Of a stretch of 64,000 nt of DNA, positions 55,180 to 64,000 are shown piece after piece (the first letter of the stretch is position 1; every line of letters begins with the position of its first letter). The DNA lies in NCBI GenBank assembly GCA_030151885.1, contig JASLCG010000029.1, positions 1-64,000 on the forward strand. Direction: 5' to 3'. The stretch is from Bacteroides sp. GTDB taxonomy: Bacteria > Bacteroidota > Bacteroidia > Bacteroidales > Bacteroidaceae. The notes below the pieces were generated by a model that ran no database searches, had not been told where the DNA came from, and worked only from the letters and a program-made list of their open reading frames with translations. Position numbers and translations under genes: made by a program.

Positions 55180-56852
55180 AAAAGAATATATTTATAGCAT
55201 GTGCTGGACTATTGTTGATAAGTTATAGTCCGCTAAAAGCCCAGATAGCAAAAAAAGATACGACTTTAAATAGAACAGTTGTTGTAGAAAGGGAGTATAA
55301 CCCTGTAGTTGAAAGTACTACTAAAGTAAATGTTCTGCCCAGAGTGGAAGAGCCTAATATCACGCCTAAAAAGGTTGAGTATGATTTTAATGCTGTTCAG
55401 CCACGTTCTTATTCGGTTTCCTTGGTTAATCCTATGGTAGCACCAGAAGTAGAACAATTATCTAAGTTGGGTTACTTAAGATTTGGATTTGGTAACTATG
55501 GAAATTTAGATGCAAGGGGACACTACACATTCTTAATGTCTCCAAAAGATAGGTTGACTTTAGACTTTACTTCTTATGGAATGAGTGGAAAGTTAGATCA
55601 GTATTATTCTAAAGATGCTGCGAAATGGGATGCATTCTACTATAGAACTTTTGGAAGTATTGCATATGAACATCAGTTTAATGCAGCTACATTAAAGCTA
55701 AAGGCTGGTTATAAAGTGAATAACTTTAATTTTGCTGATTTACAAAATGTCTATATCCCGAAACTTGGAGGGGGACTAGATGCTAATAAGCAACGTTTCA
55801 ACTCTGGAGATTTTACAGTAGGTGTAAAGTCTACCGACAAAAATATTTTTATAAAATATGATGTAGAGTCTCAATTTAGGATTTATCAAAGACAGTACGA
55901 CTTTATTAAGCCAGAGTTAAAAGAGACATCTTTAAACACAACAGCAAAATTAAGAACTGATATAGATACAGATAATGCTATAGGACTAGATCTAGCGATG
56001 TTTAATAGAGTGATATCTGGTAGTGATACTAAAAATAGTACCACTTTTGATATGAATCCATATTATGGGTTAACATTAGATAACTGGAAGTTTAGATTAG
56101 GAGCTCATATTGATTTAGGGTTTAGCCATGGAGAGAGCTTTCTAGTTGCTCCAGACGTATCTGCAGAGCTGACTTTAGCAGATCATTACAAATTATATGC
56201 TAAAGCAACAGGAGGCCGTATAAAGTCCGATTTTACTAGGATGGAAGAGCTAGCTCCATACACCTTAATTAATAAAAATAATAGAGATAGCTATGAGCAG
56301 CTTAATGCAAGCCTCGGTTTTCAAGGTTCTCCTATTAATGGAATGTGGTTTACCATATACGGAGGGTATCAAAAACTAAAAGATGATTTGTTCCAAGAAA
56401 TAAATCAAATAGATTTTCCTGCTACAGTTTTTGCAAATGCTGATACGAAAAATGCATACGTTGGTGCAAAAGTTCAGTATGACTATAAAAAGATTTTTGA
56501 CTTCTCTGTAGCTACTGTTTATCGAAACTGGACTTCTAAAAGTGATCTAACTGGAGCAATATTATTTAAACCTAAATTTGACTTAGAAGCAGATTTTAGA
56601 TTGCATCCAATACAAAACTTGACGTTGGGTGTTAACTATAAGTTTGTTAAGCGTAATGATAATAAAGACTTAGATATTGCATTGTCTGTAGGCGATATAA
56701 ATAAACTTTCGGCATATGCAACGTATGAATTTGTTAAAAACTTATCAGTTTATGCTAAAATGGATAACATCTTTAATAAAAAGTATCAATATTTTTATGG
56801 TTATCCGATAGAGGGTACTAATTTTATAGCCGGATTAAGTTTTAAATTTTAA
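55176..56852 (+). CDS. Outer-membrane beta-barrel protein
   Basis: A 558-residue protein with a signal peptide (to about residue 22, ending LKAQ), an extended N-terminal part with RTVVVEREYNPVVESTTKVNVLP (about 31-53), and a barrel of long amphipathic strands ending FIAGLSFKF, the outer-membrane insertion signal. The layout is of TonB-dependent-receptor-like barrels without a recognisable plug, so I do not call it a receptor. Translational coupling with the TPR gene suggests a shared complex. Confidence 0.8.
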   Translation: MKKNIFIACAGLLLISYSPLKAQIAKKDTTLNRTVVVEREYNPVVESTTKVNVLPRVEEPNITPKKVEYDFNAVQPRSYSVSLVNPMVAPEVEQLSKLGYLRFGFGNYGNLDARGHYTFLMSPKDRLTLDFTSYGMSGKLDQYYSKDAAKWDAFYYRTFGSIAYEHQFNAATLKLKAGYKVNNFNFADLQNVYIPKLGGGLDANKQRFNSGDFTVGVKSTDKNIFIKYDVESQFRIYQRQYDFIKPELKETSLNTTAKLRTDIDTDNAIGLDLAMFNRVISGSDTKNSTTFDMNPYYGLTLDNWKFRLGAHIDLGFSHGESFLVAPDVSAELTLADHYKLYAKATGGRIKSDFTRMEELAPYTLINKNNRDSYEQLNASLGFQGSPINGMWFTIYGGYQKLKDDLFQEINQIDFPATVFANADTKNAYVGAKVQYDYKKIFDFSVATVYRNWTSKSDLTGAILFKPKFDLEADFRLHPIQNLTLGVNYKFVKRNDNKDLDIALSVGDINKLSAYATYEFVKNLSVYAKMDNIFNKKYQYFYGYPIEGTNFIAGLSFKF

Positions 56853-56955
56853 AAATCTATTCCTCTAGTTGTTGAAAGCAATTAAGAGGAATATTTTTAT
56901 TGTAAGAGATGTAGAATAACTAGTACAAAATGAACTGGTTAATTAATAGTATGAT

Positions 56956-59406
56956 ATGCAGAAAAATCTAGTGATAGTTGAGTCTCCTGCTAAGGCGAAG
57001 ACGATCGAAAAGTTCCTAGGAAAAGATTATAAAGTAATGTCTAGCTATGGACATATTAGAGATTTAAAGAAAAAATCATTTAGTATAGACATAGAGAATA
57101 ACTTTGAACCTGAATATGAAATTCCAGCAGATAAAAAGAATTTAGTAGCAGAATTAAAGAGTGAGGCTAAAAAGGCAGATGTCGTTTGGTTAGCATCCGA
57201 TGAAGATAGGGAGGGAGAAGCAATCTCTTGGCATTTATATGAAGTGCTTGGTTTGGATATTGCCAAAACAAGAAGAATTGTTTTTCATGAAATAACCAAA
57301 AGTGCTATTTTAAAGGCGATTGAAGAGCCTAGAGAAATTGATATTAATTTAGTTAATGCACAGCAAGCTCGTCGTATTTTAGACAGAATTGTTGGTTTTG
57401 AACTTTCTCCTGTTTTATGGAAGAAGGTGAAGCCATCGTTATCGGCAGGACGTGTACAATCTGTAGCTGTAAGGTTAATTGTTGAAAGAGAGAGAGAAAT
57501 ACAAAACTTTGAAACAACTCCGTCATATAGAGTCACTGCAATCTTCTTAGTGCCTAATGAAAATGGTGAGGTTTCTGAAATGAAAGCTGAACTTAATAAG
57601 CGCCTAAAAACTAAAAAAGATGCGTTAGACTTTTTAGAAAAATGTAAAGACTCTCAGTTTATCATTGAGAATATTACAACAAAACCTCTTAAAAAGAGTC
57701 CAGCAGCACCTTTTACAACCTCTACACTTCAGCAGGAAGCTTCTAGAAAACTAGGTATGACTGTGGCACAAACAATGATGGTAGCACAAAGACTTTACGA
57801 ATCTGGGTTAATAACTTATATGCGTACAGACTCTGTGAATTTATCATCTTTGGCTATTAATACTAGTAAACAGGCCATTATTGACATGTGGGGTGAAGAG
57901 TACTCTAAACCTCGTAACTATGCTACTAAGTCTAAAGGGGCACAAGAAGCTCACGAAGCTATTCGTCCTACATATATGGAGAATGCAACGATTTCAGGAA
58001 CATCTCAAGAAGAGCGTCTTTATGATTTAATCTGGAAACGTACTATCGCCTCTCAAATGGCTGCTGCTGAACTTGAAAAGACAACCGTAAGTATAAGTTG
58101 TGGAGAGAACGTAAAAGAGAAATTTAATGCTACTGGTGAAGTCATTAAATTTGATGGTTTCCTTCATGTATACAGGGAATCTTTTGATGACGAAGATCTA
58201 GAAGAACAAGATGCAGCTGCTATTCTGCCTCCTATGAAGGTTGAACAAGAGTTGGCTTGCCAGGGTATAATGGCTACAGAAAGGTTTACTCAGCACCCTC
58301 CAAGGTATACAGAGGCTAGCTTAGTTCGCAAAATGGAAGAGCTTGGTATTGGTCGTCCATCGACTTATGCCCCTACTATTTCTACTATACAACAGAGACA
58401 ATATGTTGAAAAAGGAGAAAAAGAAGGTACAGAACGTATCTATAATGTTCTTACTTTGAAAGAGGGAGTAGTTAATGATGTTACTCAATCTGAAATCGTA
58501 GGACGTGAAAGAAATAAATTAATGCCTACTGATGTTGGTAGTGTTGTAAACGACTTTTTAACTGAATTCTTTCCTGATATTCTAGATTATAATTTTACTG
58601 CTAGTGTTGAGAAGGAGTTTGATGAGGTGGCTACAGGCCATAAAGAGTGGACTGATATTATGAGGGTATTCTATGATAGCTTCCATCCGTCTGTAGAGAA
58701 AACACTTGCTATTAAAATGGAGCATAAGGTAGGTGAAAGAATCTTAGGAGATGACCCTAAAACAGGAAAACCAGTTTCTGTTAAAATAGGAAGATATGGT
58801 CCTATAGCTCAAATTGGCAGTGTAGATGATGAGGAGAAACCTCAATTCTCTAGTTTGAGAAAAGGGCAGTCTATTGAGACAATAAGTCTGGAAGAGGCTT
58901 TAGAATTGTTTAAATTACCACGTACTGTCGGCGAGTTTGAAGATGCAGAAGTAGTTATTGGTGTAGGTCGTTTTGGACCATATGTATTACATAATAAAAA
59001 ATATACATCCATACCAAAGACTTTCGACCCTATGGAAATTACCCTAGAGGAGTCTATACAGCTCATTAAAGATAAGAGAGAGGTAGAAGCTAAACGTCAT
59101 ATAAAATCGTTTGATGAAGAGCCTGATTTAGAAGTGAAAAATGGTAGATATGGTCCTTATATTGCTTATAAAGGGAAAAACTATAAAATACCAAAAGATA
59201 TAGTGCCAGAAGACTTGAGTTTAGAGGCTTGTATGAATATTATTGAGTCAGAAAAAACAAAGTCAGAAACGAAGGCTAAAAGAGGGAAAGCGAAAGCTAA
59301 AACTACTACAAAAGCAAAGGCTGCCAAGAAGACGACTAAAGCGGCAGTAGCCAAGAAAACAACAAAAAAGGCTACTGCAAAAAAAACGTCAGCCGATAAA
59401 AAATAA
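56956..59406 (+). CDS. topA: DNA topoisomerase I
   Basis: Type IA topoisomerase that relaxes negative supercoils, 816 residues. The TOPRIM domain begins NLVIVESPAKAKTIEKFLG (4-22) and has the acidic SDEDREGEAISWHL. The strand-passing core has SAGRVQSVAVRLIVERE. The catalytic tyrosine is Y288 in LITYMRTDSVNLS. The C-terminal part carries three Topo_C repeat units (GRYGPIAQIG, GRFGPYVLHNKKY, GRYGPYIAYKGKNY), and a final lysine/alanine-rich tail (about 773-816) that may give non-specific DNA binding. No zinc-finger cysteines are seen at the C-terminus, unlike E. coli TopA. Confidence 0.96.
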   Translation: MQKNLVIVESPAKAKTIEKFLGKDYKVMSSYGHIRDLKKKSFSIDIENNFEPEYEIPADKKNLVAELKSEAKKADVVWLASDEDREGEAISWHLYEVLGLDIAKTRRIVFHEITKSAILKAIEEPREIDINLVNAQQARRILDRIVGFELSPVLWKKVKPSLSAGRVQSVAVRLIVEREREIQNFETTPSYRVTAIFLVPNENGEVSEMKAELNKRLKTKKDALDFLEKCKDSQFIIENITTKPLKKSPAAPFTTSTLQQEASRKLGMTVAQTMMVAQRLYESGLITYMRTDSVNLSSLAINTSKQAIIDMWGEEYSKPRNYATKSKGAQEAHEAIRPTYMENATISGTSQEERLYDLIWKRTIASQMAAAELEKTTVSISCGENVKEKFNATGEVIKFDGFLHVYRESFDDEDLEEQDAAAILPPMKVEQELACQGIMATERFTQHPPRYTEASLVRKMEELGIGRPSTYAPTISTIQQRQYVEKGEKEGTERIYNVLTLKEGVVNDVTQSEIVGRERNKLMPTDVGSVVNDFLTEFFPDILDYNFTASVEKEFDEVATGHKEWTDIMRVFYDSFHPSVEKTLAIKMEHKVGERILGDDPKTGKPVSVKIGRYGPIAQIGSVDDEEKPQFSSLRKGQSIETISLEEALELFKLPRTVGEFEDAEVVIGVGRFGPYVLHNKKYTSIPKTFDPMEITLEESIQLIKDKREVEAKRHIKSFDEEPDLEVKNGRYGPYIAYKGKNYKIPKDIVPEDLSLEACMNIIESEKTKSETKAKRGKAKAKTTTKAKAAKKTTKAAVAKKTTKKATAKKTSADKK

Positions 59407-59421
59407 TTACAATCTATCTGA

Positions 59422-59458
59422 AAATAAAAATAGCCAGCTTAGCTGGCTATTTTTATTT
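59422..59458. terminator. Bidirectional terminator between topA and upp
   Basis: An AGCCAGC/GCTGGCT stem with A/T-rich extensions on both sides lies between the convergent stop codons. Confidence 0.88.
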
Positions 59459-59472
59459 AGTAATAATAAGTA

Positions 59473-60126
59473 TTACTCTTTTTCACCATAAGCTAAATCA
59501 CCAGCGTCACCTAATCCAGGAACTATATATGAATGATCATCTAAGTGTGGATCAATAGCAGCACACCAAATAGTTGTTTTGTCTGCTGGTAATACAGAGG
59601 CTAATTGGTCAACAGCAGCTTGACTAGCTATAATAGCTGCCACATGAATTTCTGCTGGCTCGCCTTTTGTTAACATTGCTTGGTAACTAAGCTCCATACT
59701 GCCACCTGTAGCAAGCATAGGGTCAGTGATGATGAGTATTTTGTTATCAATTCTAGGAGATGCTAAATACTCTACATGAATTTCACACTTTAGAGTATCT
59801 TTATATTTGCGATAAGCAGATACAAAAGCATTTTCGGCCTTGTCTAAGTAGCTTAAAAAACCTTGATGAAAGGGTAACCCTGCTCTTAGTATTGTGCTAA
59901 TTACAACATCTGCATCAGGAGTACTTATTGAAGCTGTTCCTAATGGAGTTGTAACCTCTTTATGAGAGTATTTAAAAGTCTTACTTATTTCGTAAGCCAT
60001 AATCTCTCCAATTCGTTCAAGGTTTCTACGGAATCTTAAACGATCGTTCTGCACTTCAACATTTCTTATTTCAGAAACATATTGGTTTAAAAGGGTGTTG
60101 TTTTCGTTGAGATTTACTATCTTCAT
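59473..60126 (-). CDS. upp: Uracil phosphoribosyltransferase
   Basis: Pyrimidine salvage enzyme making UMP from uracil and PRPP, 217 residues, the usual Bacteroidetes size. It contains FRRNLERIGEIMAYEISK (about 33-50), STILRAGLPFHQG, the PRPP motif ILIITDPMLATGGSMELSY (about 130-148), and a C-terminal uracil-binding YIVPGLGDAGDLAYG. Salvaged uracil could come from nucleic acid broken down by the nuclease operon, although the genes lie 40 kb apart and no regulatory link is seen. Confidence 0.95.
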   Translation of the reverse strand: MKIVNLNENNTLLNQYVSEIRNVEVQNDRLRFRRNLERIGEIMAYEISKTFKYSHKEVTTPLGTASISTPDADVVISTILRAGLPFHQGFLSYLDKAENAFVSAYRKYKDTLKCEIHVEYLASPRIDNKILIITDPMLATGGSMELSYQAMLTKGEPAEIHVAAIIASQAAVDQLASVLPADKTTIWCAAIDPHLDDHSYIVPGLGDAGDLAYGEKE

Positions 60127-60296
60127 ACTGGATGATAAAATTGTAATTTATGAGCAATTGCTGAATAATTTATGCAAAATAACTCATAATATTCCGATTT
60201 GCAACACATACTTAGCAGATTTTAGCTACTAAATGTTAAAGGTCTTTTATTAGAGAAATTTTTCCATAATAAATTATTTGTTTAGAAAGTTTATGC

Positions 60297-60304
60297 TAAA
60301 TTTG
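60297..60304 (+). promoter_or_regulatory. Candidate -7 box of pckA promoter
   Basis: TAAATTTG matches TAnnTTTG. A TTTG at 60277-60280 lies only 16 bases upstream, short of the usual 19-21. The leader would be about 100 bases. The intergenic region 60127-60413 holds no other feature that I recognise. Confidence 0.5.
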
Positions 60305-60413
60305 TGAGTGTTGAAAAAAGAGATGAACTTTATAGCGTTCATTTTTAGTTCAACTATAGAATATATAGACAAAGAACAAAATATTAATATACCAATTAAA
60401 TAAACTTTTAAAA

Positions 60414-62021
60414 ATGGCAAATTTAGATTTAAGCAAGTACGGTATTCACGGTGTTACAGAAATTGTACACAATCCTTCATACGACACTTTGTTTACTGAA
60501 GAAACAAAAGAAAGTCTAGTAGGTTATGAAAAAGGTCAAGTAACAGAACTAGGTGCTGTTAACGTAATGACAGGTGTTTACACTGGTCGTTCTCCTAAAG
60601 ACAAATTTATTGTTAAAGATGCTACAACTGAAAACACTGTATGGTGGACATCAGAAGAGTACAAAAACGATAATAAACCTGTAGGTCAAGAAACATGGCA
60701 AGCAGTTAAAAAACTTGCTGTAGAAGAACTTTCTAACAAAAGATTATTTGTTGTAGACGCTTTCTGTGGTGCTAACGAAAACACTCGTTTGAAAATTCGT
60801 TTCATTATGGAAGTTGCTTGGCAAGCTCACTTCGTTACAAACATGTTTATTCGCCCAACAGCTGAAGAACTAGCTAGCTTTGGTGAACCAGATTTCGTTG
60901 TAATGAATGCTTCTAAAGCAAAAGTTGAAAACTACAAAGAATTAGGCTTAAACTCTGAAACAGCTGTTGTATTTAACTTAACAGAGAAAATCCAAGTTAT
61001 TCTTAACTCATGGTATGGTGGTGAGATGAAAAAAGGTATGTTCTCTTACATGAACTACCGTTTACCTCTTAAAGGTATGGCTGCAATGCACTGTTCAGCT
61101 AATACTAACCTTGAAGGAGAAAATACTGCAGTATTCTTCGGTCTTTCAGGTACAGGTAAAACAACTTTATCAACAGACCCAAAACGTCTATTAATTGGTG
61201 ATGACGAGCACGGTTGGGATGACGAAGGTGTATTCAACTTCGAAGGTGGTTGCTACGCTAAAGTTATTAACTTAAGCAAAGAAGCAGAACCAGATATTTA
61301 CAATGCAATTAAACGTGACGCTCTTCTTGAGAACGTAACTGTTGATGCAAATGGTAAAATTGACTTTGATGATAAGAGCGTAACAGAAAACACTCGTGTT
61401 TCTTACCCTATCTATCACATCGACAATATCGTTAAACCAGTTTCTAAAGCTCCAGCTGCAAAACAAGTTATTTTCTTGTCTGCTGATGCATTTGGTGTTC
61501 TTCCTCCAGTATCTATCTTGAATGCAGAACAAACTAAATATTACTTCCTATCTGGTTTTACAGCTAAATTAGCAGGTACTGAGCGTGGTATTACTGAACC
61601 AACTCCTACTTTCTCTGCTTGTTTCGGTGCAGCGTTCTTGACTCTTCACCCAACAAAATATGCTGAAGAACTAGTTAAGAAAATGGAAAAATCAGGTGCT
61701 AAAGCATACTTAGTAAACACTGGTTGGAACGGAACAGGAAAACGTATTTCTATTAAAGATACTCGTGGTATTATCGACGCTATTCTTGATGGATCTATCG
61801 ATAAAGCTCCTACAAAAACAATTCCTTACTTCAACTTCGTAGTACCAACAGAACTACCAGGTGTACACGCTGAGATCCTTGACCCACGTGATACTTATGC
61901 TGATGCTTCTGAGTGGAACAAAAAAGCAGAAGATTTATCTGCTCGTTTCATCAAAAACTTCGCTAAATTCGAAGGTAACGAAGCTGGTAAAGCACTAGTA
62001 GCTGCTGGTCCAAAATTATAA
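60414..62021 (+). CDS. pckA: Phosphoenolpyruvate carboxykinase (ATP)
   Basis: This enzyme interconverts oxaloacetate and PEP with ATP, 535 residues. In Bacteroidales it often runs toward oxaloacetate during fermentation to succinate. Motifs are TGRSPKDKF (substrate Arg), the kinase-1a P-loop [11 protein letters not shown] (243-253), [24 protein letters not shown] (metal-binding Asp) and RISIKDTR. Codons are biased to AAC, TTC, TAC and CGT compared with most genes here, which points to high expression. A strong terminator shared with dusB follows. Confidence 0.96.
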   Translation: MANLDLSKYGIHGVTEIVHNPSYDTLFTEETKESLVGYEKGQVTELGAVNVMTGVYTGRSPKDKFIVKDATTENTVWWTSEEYKNDNKPVGQETWQAVKKLAVEELSNKRLFVVDAFCGANENTRLKIRFIMEVAWQAHFVTNMFIRPTAEELASFGEPDFVVMNASKAKVENYKELGLNSETAVVFNLTEKIQVILNSWYGGEMKKGMFSYMNYRLPLKGMAAMHCSANTNLEGENTAVFFGLSGTGKTTLSTDPKRLLIGDDEHGWDDEGVFNFEGGCYAKVINLSKEAEPDIYNAIKRDALLENVTVDANGKIDFDDKSVTENTRVSYPIYHIDNIVKPVSKAPAAKQVIFLSADAFGVLPPVSILNAEQTKYYFLSGFTAKLAGTERGITEPTPTFSACFGAAFLTLHPTKYAEELVKKMEKSGAKAYLVNTGWNGTGKRISIKDTRGIIDAILDGSIDKAPTKTIPYFNFVVPTELPGVHAEILDPRDTYADASEWNKKAEDLSARFIKNFAKFEGNEAGKALVAAGPKL

Positions 62022-62058
62022 TCTAGAAATTAGATCATAATAAATTATATTTAAATAG

Positions 62059-62087
62059 AAAGGGCGACTTAATAGTCGCCCTTTTTT
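62059..62087. terminator. Bidirectional terminator between pckA and dusB
   Basis: A perfect 11-bp GC-rich stem (62059-62069 with 62074-62084) with a TAAT loop, followed by a T run. Confidence 0.92.
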
Positions 62088-62106
62088 AATGTGATAAACT
62101 TTTCAA

Positions 62107-63093
62107 TTATTCAAGATTATATTTTTGAGGTATTTCATTTAGAATGCTAAAAAGCTCATCGGCAGATTCTGTTCTGAGCATAGCTATTCTTGTATCTCTA
62201 AAGTTATCAATTCCTTTAAAGATTGGTGATGCTGCTAGATGTCTTCTAGAGTGAATGATGCCTCTTCTTTCATCAAGATTTTCAATGTTTTTTGTTATTT
62301 GCTCTTTTAGTACTTCAAGATACCAGCTAAAATGTTTAGGTTCCATTACTTGCCCTGTTTTGAAGTAATGCTTAATCTCTTCGAAAATCCAAGGTCTTCC
62401 AATACTACCTCTTCCTACCATAATGGCATCTACTCCAAATTTATTAAAGTTTTGCTCTGCTATTTGTGGACTAGTAACATCACCATTCCCAATGATAGGT
62501 ATGTGTATTCTAGGATTCTCTTTTACTTTCCCTATTAATGTCCAATCAGCCTCACCTTTATACATTTGGCATCTAGTTCTTCCATGTAGGGTTAATGCTT
62601 CGATTCCACAGTCTTGTAGCTCTTCAGCTAGGTCAACTATAATTAGGCTATCACTATCCCACCCTAGTCTAGTTTTAACAGTAACAGGTATATCTACGGC
62701 ATTAACTACAGCTTTTGTTATTTCTAGCATCTTATCAGGGGTTTTAAGCATTCCAGAACCAGCTCCTTTACCTGCAACTTTCTTTACAGGGCAACCAAAG
62801 TTAATATCTAAAATATCAGGCCTTGCTTCTGCTGCAATTTTAGCAGCTTCAACCATCGCTCCTGTATCGTTCCCATAAATTTGAATCGCTACAGGTCGTT
62901 CTGCATCATATATTTTTAGCTTTTCAGTAGTTTTATTTACATACCTGATAAGTGCATCACTTGATACAAATTCAGTATAGACCATATCTGCCCCAAATTT
63001 TTTGCACATTAGCCTAAAAGCAGGGTCTGTAACATCTTCCATAGGAGCTAAAAAAATGGGTTTATCTCCTAAATCTATATTTCTAATTTTCAT
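62107..63093 (-). CDS. dusB: tRNA-dihydrouridine synthase
   Basis: An FMN enzyme that reduces uridine to dihydrouridine in the tRNA D-loop, 328 residues. Motifs are FLAPMEDVTDPAFRLMCKKFG (about 14-34), NFGCPVKKVAGKGAGSGML with the catalytic Cys (about 98-116), VKTRLGWD, LTLHGRTRCQMYKGEADW and MVGRGSIGRPWIF. The gene is named by resemblance to DusB; the exact uridine position is not inferable. It is divergent from the U32 peptidase gene. Confidence 0.93.
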   Translation of the reverse strand: MKIRNIDLGDKPIFLAPMEDVTDPAFRLMCKKFGADMVYTEFVSSDALIRYVNKTTEKLKIYDAERPVAIQIYGNDTGAMVEAAKIAAEARPDILDINFGCPVKKVAGKGAGSGMLKTPDKMLEITKAVVNAVDIPVTVKTRLGWDSDSLIIVDLAEELQDCGIEALTLHGRTRCQMYKGEADWTLIGKVKENPRIHIPIIGNGDVTSPQIAEQNFNKFGVDAIMVGRGSIGRPWIFEEIKHYFKTGQVMEPKHFSWYLEVLKEQITKNIENLDERRGIIHSRRHLAASPIFKGIDNFRDTRIAMLRTESADELFSILNEIPQKYNLE

Positions 63094-63130
63094 TATAATT
63101 ACTTTCTTTATCTAAATAGTGTATTAAAGA

Positions 63131-63169
63131 TAGACTGCAAAAATAGATAAAAAAGTCTACCTTTGCAGT
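63131..63169. promoter_or_regulatory. Divergent promoters of dusB and the U32 gene in a dyad
   Basis: Minus-strand TATTTTTG (plus-strand CAAAAATA, 63138-63145) faces plus-strand TACCTTTG (63158-63165). They are embedded in two nested inverted repeats: ACTGCAAA (63134) with TTTGCAGT (63162), and TAGACT (63131) with AGTCTA (63154). Confidence 0.5.
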
Positions 63170-63329
63170 ATCAGTTATAAAACGTATATTTCTTTAACTA
63201 TTCTACTAAGCTGATTACCTATAAATTAAGTGTTAATTTTAGTAGATAGAATAAATTTAAAATAAGTGATTATTGAGTTTTAATATTTATTCAAAAAAGA
63301 AACTTACAATTCATTGATTAGAATAAAAT

Positions 63330-64000
63330 ATGGATTTTAAAAGAGAAGAATTTGAAATAATGGCCCCTGTGGGTTCTAGAGAATCTTTAGCTGCTGCTAT
63401 ACAAGCAGGAGCTAATTCTATATACTTTGGTATAGAGAACTTGAATATGAGAGCCAGATCGGCTAATACTTTCACTATTGAAGATTTGAAAGAGATAGCT
63501 AAGACTTGTGCAGAGCATAATATGCAGAGTTATTTGACAGTGAATACTATTATCTATGATAATGATATTACACTGATGAAAAAGATTATTGATGCTGCTA
63601 AGGAAGCTAATATTTCTGCTGTAATTGCAAGTGATGTTTCTGTTATGAGTTATGCCAAAGAAATTGGACAAGAAGTGCATTTATCTACTCAGCTAAATAT
63701 AACTAATATTGAAGCACTTAAATTTTATGCTCATTTTGCAGATGTTGTTGTATTAGCAAGAGAGTTAGACTTAGATCAAGTAGCAGAAATTCATGAGCAA
63801 ATAATAGCTCAAAACATCTGTGGGCCAAGTGGAAAACTTATTCGTATTGAAATGTTTTGCCATGGAGCATTATGTATGGCTGTATCAGGAAAGTGTTATC
63901 TATCGCTGCATGAACAGCATAGCTCTGCTAATCGAGGCGCATGTATGCAAATGTGTAGAAGGGCATATACTGTAACAGACAAAGATACTGGTGCTCAACT
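63330..64000 (+). CDS. U32 family peptidase / RNA hydroxylation protein (5' part)
   Basis: The gene starts at 63330 (MDFKREEFEIMAPVGSRESL) and runs off the window; 223 codons are present. The TIM-barrel start EIMAPVGSRESLAAAIQAGAN and YLTVNTIIYDND fit the U32 family. The family signature region begins EMFCHGALCMAVSGKCYLS (about 174-192) and continues NRGACMQMCRR with its conserved cysteines. E. coli members RlhA and TrhP take part in RNA hydroxylation and others are called collagenases, so the peptidase label is historical. A leader of about 160 bases separates it from its promoter. Confidence 0.9.
   Translation, partial: MDFKREEFEIMAPVGSRESLAAAIQAGANSIYFGIENLNMRARSANTFTIEDLKEIAKTCAEHNMQSYLTVNTIIYDNDITLMKKIIDAAKEANISAVIASDVSVMSYAKEIGQEVHLSTQLNITNIEALKFYAHFADVVVLARELDLDQVAEIHEQIIAQNICGPSGKLIRIEMFCHGALCMAVSGKCYLSLHEQHSSANRGACMQMCRRAYTVTDKDTGAQ

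Noticed and set aside
57285..57536. Antisense open frames inside topA and in several other genes
   Set aside because: They have low-complexity, Ser/Leu/Phe-rich translations typical of the complement of coding DNA and lie opposite well-supported genes.

Overview
The window reads as a chromosomal segment of a low-GC (about one third G+C by eye) member of the Bacteroidota, most likely order Bacteroidales. The evidence is: lipoproteins of the fimbrillin (Mfa-like) and BACON families, a TonB-dependent receptor with an N-terminal carboxypeptidase-like domain, promoters of the Bacteroidetes type (TAnnTTTG at -7, TTTG or TTG at -33), almost no Shine-Dalgarno sequences, ATP-type PEP carboxykinase, a two-subunit KorAB oxidoreductase, and gene neighbours typical of the order (parE-coaD-S41 peptidase; rbfA next to an FtsX-like permease). 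The genus cannot be fixed from the sequence alone.

Layout. 1-2.4 kb: a degenerate methyltransferase-like protein, a PduO-type cobalamin adenosyltransferase, a DUF2795 protein and a small outer-membrane barrel, followed by a palindromic repeat array. 2.4-5.9 kb: lpdA with a small PH-domain membrane protein, then nadB. 6.2-20.4 kb: an eight-gene, same-strand block that is the most unusual part of the window. It encodes two lipoproteins that fuse a fimbrillin-like domain to a DNA/RNA non-specific endonuclease, three fimbrillin-like lipoproteins (two with a BACON domain), a TonB-dependent receptor with no SusD partner, a tandem DUF5689 lipoprotein and a secreted endonuclease/exonuclease/phosphatase. 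The three fimbrillin-like lipoproteins and the DUF5689 protein share a C-terminal module. I read the block as a cell-surface nucleic-acid capture, cleavage and uptake system; this is inference from the domain content.

20.4-45 kb: housekeeping genes (DUF2400 protein, ychF, lgt, mutS, leuS, a YitT protein, rdgB, a THUMP-like methyltransferase, a Na/Ca exchanger, a GNAT protein, parE, coaD, an S41 peptidase), then a five-gene minus-strand run aroQ-pyk-O-methyltransferase-rbfA-FtsX permease, then xerD and a probably highly expressed OmpA/TPR lipoprotein. 44.9-45.2 kb: a second palindromic repeat array and tRNA-Arg(CCU). 45.5-47.6 kb: a divergent MFS exporter/AraC regulator pair with a possible operator dyad. 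47.8-64 kb: korAB, comF, a NUDIX hydrolase, a TPR protein plus outer-membrane beta-barrel pair, topA, upp, pckA, dusB and the 5' part of a U32 peptidase gene that leaves the window.

Most convergent gene pairs are separated by strong bidirectional hairpin terminators. No insertion sequence, prophage or CRISPR array was found.
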